A DNA stretch of 19,476 bases from positions 1-19,476 of the forward strand of contig CABUAP010000006.1 of NCBI GenBank assembly GCA_902489675.1. Direction: 5' to 3'. This DNA comes from an uncultured Azospirillum sp. (lineage in GTDB: Bacteria > Pseudomonadota > Alphaproteobacteria > RF32 > CAG-239). Of the stretch, positions 6,762-13,255 are shown in pieces; position 1 is the stretch's first letter; each line of letters begins with the position of its first letter. The position numbers and the translations under genes were made by a program. The notes under the pieces were generated by a model. It saw only the letters and a list, made by a program, of their open reading frames with translations, was not told the origin of the DNA and searched no databases.

Positions 6762-8423
6762 CTATTCTTTTGAGGCGGACAAAGCAGCGGGTATGTTTTC
6801 CCCGTCTTTAGCCAACAATTCCAGATCGTTCGGAAAATTGATATCAAGGCAGCTTTCCGCACTTGTTTCAACCAAATTGAGATAGTCCGAGTGTTCAAGA
6901 AAAACCTGCCGCAGATGGGAATCTTCCGGCACTAAATCCGCAGATGTATATAAACCGCTGCTCCACAATACCGGATTATACTTATGGCCGCCGAATGCGG
7001 AAACCAGCAGTTGTTTATCTTTGCCCTTAACAAAAGATTTGATCATTTTATTGATATATTCCGGCGTAATATTGGGCATATCAGCCGGGATCAGCAATGC
7101 GCCGTCACAAGACGACGGAACCGATTTCAGCCCCAAACGGATTGAGGTTTTGACCCCGGAGGCATAGTCGTGGTTGCGCAAAACGTTGATATCGATATTT
7201 TCCAAATGCTCTTCCAGGTTTTCGGCATCATAACCGGTGATGACAAAGACCGGCGAGGCTTTGGACTTGATGGCCGCTTCAACCGCTTTCATAAATAACG
7301 GTTTGCCGCCGACTTTGACCATCAGCTTGTTGCGGCGTGCGCGTGAACTGATGCCGGCGGCAAGGATTACCGCGGCGATAGACGGTTCCTTTTTATTTTT
7401 TTTGTCGTTTGGCGCAATGATTCGCGCTTTTTCTTCATCGGTTAGCGCCAGATTGTCCAGCGTTACGTTTTGCTCTAAAGCGAAATCGCTTTGGGTGATT
7501 TTGTCTTTTTTAACCGCGATGCGGATCAAGCGATCCGTGAGCGACGAGGCCGCCAGATCGTAGTTGTAGGGCATATGAATAATTTTGGCGTTGCGTTTGA
7601 CGGCAATTAATAAATCCGGCGCATCAGCCTGCGGAATATGCGGACAAACAATGCTGTCGACAATGGTCTTGAGAGCTGCCGGTGCCGTGTCATTGGGATG
7701 GCAGGCCGGCATCCCGGGGACGATCATCACAATCCGGTGTTTTCCGGCGGCATACGCAACCGTTTCGGCAATGTCGTCCACCGTATGCGGGCAGCTGTAT
7801 TCGGTGGTAAATTCTAAACCGAGCGGGGTGTAGTTGGCGACCATTTTGCGAACGGCAGCGGCAAAATGCCGGTTTTCGGCTTCATCATTATAAAATTTTG
7901 TATAAATCACGGCCGCCTGTTCGCTTTTGGTTTCTTCAATCGAAAGCAAAGGTTCGTTGCCGGAAAGCTTGAAGTCTATTTCTTCAAGCCGTTCTTCTTC
8001 CAGTGCCGGCGGACAAACCGTCAGCGTGGCAATCAGATCGCCTTTGCGCACGTTCTGATAAGGCGGAATCGTATTTAAAATGACCCGCGATGACATACGG
8101 TTAAATTTAGCGATTCGTTTTTCCTGACAAATAAAAATCCCGTCGCGGTCAGCGGCCATTTTGCATAAATTGCGTTCGGGGGCAGTATATACGACATTTT
8201 TTCCGGCAATTCTCGGCGCCAGATTGGAGAGAGCATTTTCGGCCGAAAGATCGGCAATCCCCATTTCTCCGGCAGTGATTTTTTTTATGCCGGTCATTTT
8301 GAGATACAAAATATCTTCTTTGGTCAGTTTATGCCCGCGGGGCAAGATCCCCGTATCAAGCCTTATGTCGTTCAGCAGGATTTTTCCGTCGGCGCGGTTT
8401 ATGTCAAATTCGCCAGTCCGCAT
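6762..8423 (-). CDS. Fusion protein: MoeA/MogA-like molybdopterin-binding region plus MobA/MocA-like nucleotidyltransferase
   Basis: A 553-residue cytoplasmic protein. Residues 1 to about 335 match the N-terminal half of a known alphaproteobacterial family (molybdopterin-binding domain fused to NTP_transf_3): 'ADGKILLNDIRL', 'LPRGHKLTKEDI', 'GIKKITAGEMGIADLSAENA'. Residues 348 to about 535 are a MobA-like nucleotidyltransferase: LAAGISSR at 354-361, Lys366 in the RNKLMVKVGGKPL segment, LLIPADMPNIT at 443-453, and DINFPNDLE near 527-535. The family uses CTP or GTP to make dinucleotide molybdenum cofactors, MocA giving the cytosine form used by xanthine-dehydrogenase-type enzymes. Two oddities: the nucleotide loop lacks the usual glycine before the Lys, and the end of the molybdopterin-binding part (about 262-300) lacks the VDPGNLL- and GLPG-like motifs expected there. 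It stands alone, with no molybdoenzyme nearby. Its promoter abuts the start codon. The fold assignment is good; the exact substrate is uncertain. Confidence 0.8.
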   Translation of the reverse strand: MRTGEFDINRADGKILLNDIRLDTGILPRGHKLTKEDILYLKMTGIKKITAGEMGIADLSAENALSNLAPRIAGKNVVYTAPERNLCKMAADRDGIFICQEKRIAKFNRMSSRVILNTIPPYQNVRKGDLIATLTVCPPALEEERLEEIDFKLSGNEPLLSIEETKSEQAAVIYTKFYNDEAENRHFAAAVRKMVANYTPLGLEFTTEYSCPHTVDDIAETVAYAAGKHRIVMIVPGMPACHPNDTAPAALKTIVDSIVCPHIPQADAPDLLIAVKRNAKIIHMPYNYDLAASSLTDRLIRIAVKKDKITQSDFALEQNVTLDNLALTDEEKARIIAPNDKKNKKEPSIAAVILAAGISSRARRNKLMVKVGGKPLFMKAVEAAIKSKASPVFVITGYDAENLEEHLENIDINVLRNHDYASGVKTSIRLGLKSVPSSCDGALLIPADMPNITPEYINKMIKSFVKGKDKQLLVSAFGGHKYNPVLWSSGLYTSADLVPEDSHLRQVFLEHSDYLNLVETSAESCLDINFPNDLELLAKDGENIPAALSASKE

Positions 8424-8429
8424 GAGCTT

Positions 8430-8458
8430 TTTTTACCCCCAGATATTGTTTTTTTCAA
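8430..8458 (-). promoter_or_regulatory. Sigma-70-like promoter of the molybdenum-cofactor fusion gene
   Basis: On the minus strand TTGAAA (8458-8453) is followed after exactly 17 bases by TAAAAA (8435-8430). A run of five G (8440-8436) touches the -10 box. A start seven bases past the -10 falls at about 8423, the A of the ATG, so the transcript may be leaderless or have only a few leader bases. No Shine-Dalgarno sequence is seen next to this ATG. Confidence 0.5.
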
Positions 8459-8537
8459 AGGTTAGCGCAAGAAATTTTTTTCGTCAATAAATAATAAGAA
8501 GAAAGCCGGAAAACAGGGCAATAAAAGGAGTTAAAAA

Positions 8538-8565
8538 TTGACTGCTTAAAAATTGGGGGTAGAAT
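8538..8565 (+). promoter_or_regulatory. Sigma-70-like promoter of the small lipoprotein gene
   Basis: TTGACT (8538-8543) and TAGAAT (8560-8565), each matching five of six consensus bases, are 16 bases apart. Five G at 8555-8559 touch the -10 box, as in the opposite promoter at 8430-8458. The predicted transcript starts near 8572, giving a leader of about 34 bases before the ATG at 8606. Confidence 0.65.
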
Positions 8566-8605
8566 AAGAAACGTATAACTTTCACGACTATGAGGACTTG
8601 AAAAA

Positions 8606-8911
8606 ATGAAAAAAATAATCTGCGGGCTGGTGCTGACCGGCCTGATACTCACAGCCTGCGGCAATTTGTCCGACTATATGCAGGCCGACAAAGATGCGCC
8701 GCTCAAAACCAGACTGCGTGCCTGTATGTTAAATGAGGCCAATGAACAGCTGCAAAGCGGTATTTTGTTCAATAAAGCTCTTAAAGAAAAAGCCGATGAA
8801 CTTGCCAACGATTGTCTGCGCAAACTGGCATTGCAGTCGGCAGGGCTTGACAACGAGGCTGTTTCAACGGCAGAAAGCATTCTTGACCGCTTAATCGGCA
8901 GCGGCAAATAA
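8606..8911 (+). CDS. Small predicted lipoprotein, function unknown
   Basis: A 101-residue protein with a clear lipoprotein signal: basic start MKKIICG, hydrophobic core, and lipobox LTAC with the lipidated cysteine at residue 18. It should be anchored to a membrane facing the periplasm; the following Gly-Asn gives no inner-membrane retention Asp at +2. The mature part of about 84 residues looks largely alpha-helical, with charged amphipathic stretches (NEANEQLQ, KALKEKADELANDCLRKLALQ) and two further cysteines. GAGGA at 8591-8595 lies upstream of the ATG at a spacing of ten. The gene has its own good promoter and ends at a strong terminator, so it is probably monocistronic. I do not recognise a named family. 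Confidence 0.85.
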   Translation: MKKIICGLVLTGLILTACGNLSDYMQADKDAPLKTRLRACMLNEANEQLQSGILFNKALKEKADELANDCLRKLALQSAGLDNEAVSTAESILDRLIGSGK

Positions 8912-8929
8912 CCGTTTTACAGTCAAAAG

Positions 8930-8963
8930 CAAATGCCCCGGCTCAAACCGGGGCATTTGTTTG
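8930..8963. terminator. Bidirectional terminator between the lipoprotein gene and xerC
   Basis: A perfect 12-base-pair stem (CAAATGCCCCGG at 8930-8941 with CCGGGGCATTTG at 8948-8959) with a six-base loop. T-rich sequence follows on the plus strand, and AAAAGC before the stem gives a U-rich tract on the minus strand. The stop codon of xerC (8945-8943) sits in the loop and one arm encodes the last xerC codons. Confidence 0.9.
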
Positions 8964-9935
8964 GCCGTTTGTCGGCAGGCTGCCGAGCAGATCGGCCTGA
9001 TTATATTCTTTCTGCAAAGTGGCAATTTCGACTTCCGTGTATCTCTGGGTTGTGGAAAGCGAGGCGTGTCCCAGCAGCTCCTGTATGGAGCGCAGGTCGG
9101 TTCCTTCGGCCAAAAGATGGGTGGCAAAAGAGTGGCGTAGGGAATGAGGAGTCAGGTTGCCGGGAAGACGCAGCATATTTCTCATTTTCTCCATTTCCCG
9201 CTGGACAATCCGCGGGTTGAGCGTGCCGCCTCTGGCGCCTAAAAACAAGGGTTCGTCTTCGTAAATATGGTAAGGGCAGGCTTCTTTATACTCTTCAATT
9301 CGCTTAACCACGATATCCAAAAGCGGCACGATCCGGTCTTTGTTGCCTTTACCGCGAACCAACAGAAGACCGTCATTTTTTAAATCGGCGGTTGTGATGG
9401 CCAAGGCTTCGGAAATACGCAGTCCGCAGCCGTAAAGCAAACTAAAAATGGCCTGATCGCGCAAAGCCTGCCAGTTTTCTTTTTGGTTTTTTCCCGATTC
9501 GTCAATCAATTTGAGTGTTTCTTTTACCCCGATGGCTTTGGGCAGCACTTTGTCTTTTTTGGGAGAGGATAACAGACTGATCGCCGGATTTTTAGCCAGT
9601 TCCTGCCGATCCAGCCAATGATAAAAATTGCGAATGCTCGAAAGCTCTCGGGCAATGGAACTTTTTTCCCGCGCATGGGCGCTGCGGTCGCTGATAAAAC
9701 GGCGAAATCCGCGAATGTTAAGTTTTTTGATGATTTTAAGCGTCACAATTTTTTCTGGACAAATATCTTCCTGCCCGGCTAAAAACGTCGTAAACAAAGC
9801 CATATCGCGCGCATAAGCATCAGCTGTATGGCCGGAATAATGTCGTTCATTAATCAGCCACTGCCGCCAACTGCGTATCACTTCGCTCAAAATGGTATCG
9901 GCATAAAATTTTATTTCCGTTTTCATAATAGTCAC
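8943..9935 (-). CDS. xerC: Tyrosine site-specific recombinase, XerC/XerD type
   Basis: A 330-residue tyrosine recombinase. The N-terminal SAM-like core-binding domain spans about 18-110 (SWRQWLINERHYSGHTADAY). The catalytic domain keeps the full set: Arg173 in GCGLRISEAL, Lys197 in RGKGNKDR, His264 and Arg267 in HSLRHSFATHLL, His290 in LGHASLSTTQRYTEV, and nucleophile Tyr299. Xer proteins resolve chromosome dimers at dif sites before cell division. XerC rather than XerD is inferred from its closeness to priA, a neighbourhood seen in Alphaproteobacteria. Sequence alone does not rule out XerD. The start is GTG at 9935; ATG at 9926 is an alternative giving 327 residues, and neither has a strong ribosome binding site. 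The last codons lie inside a terminator hairpin. No phage genes adjoin it, so a chromosomal housekeeping role fits better than an integrase. Confidence 0.9.
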   Translation of the reverse strand: MTIMKTEIKFYADTILSEVIRSWRQWLINERHYSGHTADAYARDMALFTTFLAGQEDICPEKIVTLKIIKKLNIRGFRRFISDRSAHAREKSSIARELSSIRNFYHWLDRQELAKNPAISLLSSPKKDKVLPKAIGVKETLKLIDESGKNQKENWQALRDQAIFSLLYGCGLRISEALAITTADLKNDGLLLVRGKGNKDRIVPLLDIVVKRIEEYKEACPYHIYEDEPLFLGARGGTLNPRIVQREMEKMRNMLRLPGNLTPHSLRHSFATHLLAEGTDLRSIQELLGHASLSTTQRYTEVEIATLQKEYNQADLLGSLPTNGQTNAPV

Positions 9936-9970
9936 TATAGCATTGGTTGCTTAAGATTTTGTAAAGCCGG

Positions 9971-9999
9971 TTGACAGAAAAAGGAAAAATTTATATTCT
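9971..9999 (+). promoter_or_regulatory. Sigma-70-like promoter for the 75-residue orphan gene
   Basis: A perfect TTGACA (9971-9976) is followed after 17 bases by TATTCT (9994-9999); TATATT with 15-base spacing overlaps it. The predicted start is near 10006, about 56 bases before the ATG at 10062. Its -10 region overlaps that of the opposing xerC promoter. Confidence 0.6.
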
Positions 10000-10018
10000 C
10001 TAAAGTCTAAAAACACAA
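9990..10018 (-). promoter_or_regulatory. Candidate xerC promoter, overlapping the opposing promoter
   Basis: On the minus strand TTGTGT (10018-10013) is followed after 17 bases by TATAAA (9995-9990), a good -10 box with a moderate -35. The predicted start is near 9983, about 48 bases upstream of the xerC GTG. The -10 box overlaps the plus-strand -10 box. Confidence 0.4.
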
Positions 10019-10061
10019 TTTACACATTATTATAAACCATGTTCTAAAACACAAAAGAGTT

Positions 10062-10289
10062 ATGGAAACAACGAGCAGATGGTACAAGATTACGCGGGCA
10101 CAGTTCGTAATCTATACCGACCCGGAAAACGGAAAAATCATCAGCCGCAATTTGGTTATGCTGGAAGGAGGCGCCTGCCGTATTTTTGAATACCCGCAGG
10201 ACAGTGTCCAGATGATGCTGCTGAAACCGGGCGACAGTTTGAAGATTGAAAACTCTCCGCACACGGGGCAGGTTCTTTTGGTTAAGTAA
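10062..10289 (+). CDS. Hypothetical 75-residue protein
   Basis: A small protein that I do not recognise. It has no signal peptide or membrane segment and one cysteine, so it should be cytoplasmic. Short alternating hydrophobic stretches (QFVIYTD, NLVMLEGG, CRIFEYP, VQMMLLKPGDSLKIEN, GQVLLVK) suggest a mostly beta-strand fold with turns at Gly, Pro and Asp. Evidence that it is real is its position: a near-consensus promoter upstream (9971-9999), a strong terminator 18 bases after its stop, and its placement as a free-standing unit between xerC and priA. The weak AAGAG before the ATG is only two bases away, so translation may be inefficient or the start may differ. A longer open frame exists on the opposite strand (10044-10388), but it would run through the terminator and lacks any recognisable feature. 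Confidence 0.65.
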   Translation: METTSRWYKITRAQFVIYTDPENGKIISRNLVMLEGGACRIFEYPQDSVQMMLLKPGDSLKIENSPHTGQVLLVK

Positions 10290-10307
10290 CCGAAAATCGC
10301 CGCTGAC

Positions 10308-10349
10308 AAAATCCCGCTTGCCGACAAGCAAACGGGATTTTCTTTTTTT
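10308..10349 (+). terminator. Rho-independent terminator of the 75-residue gene
   Basis: The arms AAAATCCCG (10308-10316) and CGGGATTTT (10333-10341) pair, with an inner CTTG/CAAG stem (10317-10320 with 10325-10328), followed by a T-rich tail at 10341-10349. It separates the orphan gene from priA, which therefore needs its own promoter. Confidence 0.85.
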
Positions 10350-10434
10350 AAAGTTACATTTTATTTGGGGATTGAACAAAATTTGCATTTTGTTTTTGCT
10401 GCCGGCGATATAAAATGCATTCGTTTGGAAAATT

Positions 10435-10440
10435 TATAAT
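10435..10440 (+). promoter_or_regulatory. Possible -10 box for priA
   Basis: A perfect TATAAT lies 15 bases before the priA ATG, but no good -35 is found at the right distance. A second A/T element, TATAAA at 10409-10414, is an alternative. Because a terminator lies upstream, a priA promoter must be in 10342-10455; this is only a candidate. Confidence 0.3.
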
Positions 10441-10455
10441 CAAAAAGTATGCTGA

Positions 10456-12627
10456 ATGATTGTCGGAATTTTGCTGCCATTGCCTTTTAACGAGCCTTTT
10501 GACTACGAAAGCGGGGAAGAACTGCCTTTGGGGACAATTGTCCGCGTACCTTGGGGCAAAAGCGAACAGATCGGCGTGGTTTGGAAATATGGCAAAAGTT
10601 CTGCATTGGAAGCCAAACGGATCAAGCCGATTACAGAAAGTTTCAACTTTCCGCCGATTTCGGAAGAATTGCGCCGGTTGGTAGAGTTTACGGCTGCCTA
10701 CAATTGTGCGCCGCTCGGTTTGGTCTTAAAAATGGTGATCAGCGTCCGGCAGGCTTTTGATGCGCCGCGGACAACCACTTTGTACCGCTTGAGCGGCAAA
10801 ACGCTGAGCGAAGCCAAACTCAAAAATTCCGATGCCCGCTGGCGTGTGATGGACTTGCTCAAACACGCCCCTTATTCCAAATCGGAGATATGCAAAGGCG
10901 CGGGCTGCGGCGTAAGTGTTGTCAATACGCTGATTGAAGCGGGGGTTCTGACCGCATTGACTGTAGAAAAGCAAAAGATGTTTTCTCCGCCCAAGCCGGA
11001 TTTTTGCAGTGTGAAACTGACAGCGGAACAGCAGGCAGCGGCCGATGTGCTGAAAGACAAAGCAGACGGCGGATTTTCGGTGACGCTTTTGGACGGCGTA
11101 ACCGGCAGCGGCAAGACCGAAGTTTATTTTGAAGCAGCGGCTAAGGTGCTGACCGCAGGGCGGCAGGTGCTGATTCTGGTGCCGGAAATTTCTTTGACAA
11201 CCCAATGGTTGGCCAGGTTTGAGAAAAGGTTTGGCGTTAAACCAGCCTGTTGGCATTCCGGTCTGGGGCAGCGGGAACGTGCGGATACTTGGGCCGCGAT
11301 TGCCGAAGGCCGGGTGCAGGTGATTGTCGGTGCCAGATCGGCGCTGTTTTTGCCTTATACCAATCTTGGCATGATCGTGATTGACGAAAGTCATGATCAT
11401 TCTTTCAAGCAAGAGGAAGTCGTTAATTATCAGTGCCGGGATATGGCGGTGATGAGGGCCAAGTTTGAGCAGTTCCCATTGGTATTGTCAACGGCAACGC
11501 CGGATTTGGAAACAATAGTCAATGTCGAAAGCGGAAAATATGACATAGTGCGGTTAAACCGTCGTTTTGCCAATGCCAAACTGCCGGAGTTAAAAATTAT
11601 CGACCTCAAAAAAGATAAACCGCAAAAAGGGGCGTGGGGTGTTTCGTGGTTGGCGCCGACTTTGGTTGAAGCGCTTAAAAACAATTTGGAAAAAGGCGAA
11701 CAGTCGATGCTGTTCCTCAACCGGCGCGGTTATGCGCCGCTTGTTATCTGCCGTGACTGCGGTTATCGCATCCAGTGTCCGAACTGCACTGCCTGGCTGG
11801 CCGAACACCGCAGTTCCAACCGCTTGATTTGTCATCATTGCGGCTATAGCATGGCCAAGCCCAAATGCTGTCCCGACTGCGGGTCGGAAGAAGGGCTGAC
11901 CTCCTGCGGTCCGGGGGTGGAGCGGATTGCCGAAGAAGTAACAAAGCGTTTCCCAGAAGCGCGAACAGCCGTGCTCTCCAGTGATACAACCTCGAGTCTG
12001 GCAGAGGTTTCCGATATCTTTCGGCAAATGGAAGAGGGAGAGTTGGATATATTGATCGGTACGCAGATTTTGGCAAAGGGACACCATTTTCCCGAGTTGA
12101 CACTGGTGGGGATAGTTGACGCCGATCTGGGCTTGATGGGCAGCGATTTAAGAGCTGCCGAGCAGACTTATCAGCTGCTGTCGCAAGTGGCCGGGCGAGC
12201 CGGGCGGGCGGAAAAGAGCGGGGAGGTTTATATTCAGACGCTTTATCCCGATAATGCCGTGCTGCAGGCGCTGATAAATAACGATCGCAGCCGTTTTCTC
12301 GAGTTGGAAAAACAAACCCGTCATTTTCTGAAACTGCCGCCGTTCGGCCGTCTGGCCGCGTTGGTCGTTTCCGGTGAAAATCAGATGCGGACGGAAAAAA
12401 CAGCGGTCGATCTGGGGCGTACGGCGCCGTCTTCGGAGCAAGTGTCGGTATTGGGGCCGGCTCCTGCGCCGATTTTTATGCTGCGTAACCGCTATCGCTT
12501 TCGGCTGCTGTTGAAAACCGATAAAAACATCAAGATTCAAGAGGTGGTGCGGCAGTGGCTGCAAAAAGTAAAAATCCCGGCCGATGTGCGGGTCAATGTT
12601 GATATTGATCCTTATTCGTTTATGTAA
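10456..12627 (+). CDS. priA: Primosomal protein N' (replication restart helicase PriA)
   Basis: A 723-residue superfamily 2 DNA helicase that recognises stalled forks and reloads the replisome. The N-terminal DNA-binding part starts at the family-typical ILLPLPFNEPFDY (5-17) and includes VRVPWGK. The helicase core shows Walker A GVTGSGKT at 214-221, LVPEISLT at 241-248, a DESH box at 310-313 (most relatives have DEEH), and STATPDLE at 345-352. A two-zinc module interrupts the core: cysteines at 432, 435, 441, 444, 459, 462, 472 and 475. Motifs V and VI follow (GTQILAKGHHFPELTLVGI, QVAGRAGR). Length is normal. The ATG at 10456 directly precedes the conserved N-terminus; no strong ribosome binding site is seen. 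It lies just upstream of the F1 ATPase operon with a gap of 72 bases. Confidence 0.96.
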   Translation: MIVGILLPLPFNEPFDYESGEELPLGTIVRVPWGKSEQIGVVWKYGKSSALEAKRIKPITESFNFPPISEELRRLVEFTAAYNCAPLGLVLKMVISVRQAFDAPRTTTLYRLSGKTLSEAKLKNSDARWRVMDLLKHAPYSKSEICKGAGCGVSVVNTLIEAGVLTALTVEKQKMFSPPKPDFCSVKLTAEQQAAADVLKDKADGGFSVTLLDGVTGSGKTEVYFEAAAKVLTAGRQVLILVPEISLTTQWLARFEKRFGVKPACWHSGLGQRERADTWAAIAEGRVQVIVGARSALFLPYTNLGMIVIDESHDHSFKQEEVVNYQCRDMAVMRAKFEQFPLVLSTATPDLETIVNVESGKYDIVRLNRRFANAKLPELKIIDLKKDKPQKGAWGVSWLAPTLVEALKNNLEKGEQSMLFLNRRGYAPLVICRDCGYRIQCPNCTAWLAEHRSSNRLICHHCGYSMAKPKCCPDCGSEEGLTSCGPGVERIAEEVTKRFPEARTAVLSSDTTSSLAEVSDIFRQMEEGELDILIGTQILAKGHHFPELTLVGIVDADLGLMGSDLRAAEQTYQLLSQVAGRAGRAEKSGEVYIQTLYPDNAVLQALINNDRSRFLELEKQTRHFLKLPPFGRLAALVVSGENQMRTEKTAVDLGRTAPSSEQVSVLGPAPAPIFMLRNRYRFRLLLKTDKNIKIQEVVRQWLQKVKIPADVRVNVDIDPYSFM

Positions 12628-12646
12628 AAAAGAAAAGAACTATATT
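12619..12646 (+). promoter_or_regulatory. Weak candidate promoter for the atp operon
   Basis: In the A-rich priA-atpH gap, TTTATG (12619-12624, overlapping the end of priA) and TATATT (12641-12646) are 16 bases apart. The -35 match is poor. There is no terminator between priA and atpH, so read-through from priA is also possible. Confidence 0.25.
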
Positions 12647-12699
12647 AATAAAAAAGAAACCAATGTTATATATGATCTCAAATTATTGTGAGAGAAAAG

Positions 12700-13254
12700 A
12701 TGAAAAAAGATTCTAAAAACAAACTGGCGCGCTCTTATGCGCAGGCAATGCTTGAAGCAGCGGAAGCTGCCGGCGTCGCCGAAAATGTTTTGCACGATGT
12801 TCAGCTTTTGACAGCGGCATTGAAAAGCGATCCGGCAATCGCCAGGCAGTTGGCCAATCCCTTATGGAAGATTGAAGATAAGCAAAATGCCGTGCGTGAA
12901 ATCGGAGATCGTTTGAAACTCAATGCGGTAACGGTGCGCTCGCTGCAAGTGGCGGCTGCCGCCGGTCGGCTGGATTTGCTGTCGGAAATTCTCCGCCGTT
13001 TTGTTGAAGATTTTTATGCGGCCAACAATATTGCGGAAGTGTCTGTCACAAGCGCGACAACTCTTGACCAAGAGCAGGAAAAACGGCTGAAACAAGCTTT
13101 GGAAAAGCGCTTGGGTAAAAAAGTTGTGATTAACTATGCGATTAAACCTGAAATTTTGGGTGGACTGCTGATAGAATGCGGTTCGATGATGTTTGACGAT
13201 TCTGTTAAGGGAAAACTTAACAGGCTGGAATTATTGATGAAAGGGACAAAATAA
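12700..13254 (+). CDS. atpH: ATP synthase F1 delta subunit (OSCP)
   Basis: A 184-residue delta/OSCP subunit, part of the peripheral stalk holding the F1 head to the membrane sector. It starts with [19 protein letters not shown], typical of the family, and ends with the conserved C-terminal block around [37 protein letters not shown] chose the ATG at 12700 because GAGAG (12690-12694) lies at a suitable distance; a GTG at 12688 in frame would add four residues but has no ribosome binding site. First gene of atpHAGDC; the next start follows its stop after one base. Confidence 0.93.
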   Translation: MKKDSKNKLARSYAQAMLEAAEAAGVAENVLHDVQLLTAALKSDPAIARQLANPLWKIEDKQNAVREIGDRLKLNAVTVRSLQVAAAAGRLDLLSEILRRFVEDFYAANNIAEVSVTSATTLDQEQEKRLKQALEKRLGKKVVINYAIKPEILGGLLIECGSMMFDDSVKGKLNRLELLMKGTK

Positions 13255-13255
13255 G

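Noticed and set aside
8943..9935. Tyrosine recombinase as a sign of a prophage or integrative element.
   Set aside because: No attachment site, tRNA, phage or transfer genes adjoin it, and its sequence and position fit a housekeeping Xer protein.
10044..10388. 114-residue open frame on the minus strand opposite the 75-residue gene.
   Set aside because: It would read through the strong terminator hairpin, shows no domain, and looks like a complement shadow of the plus-strand gene.
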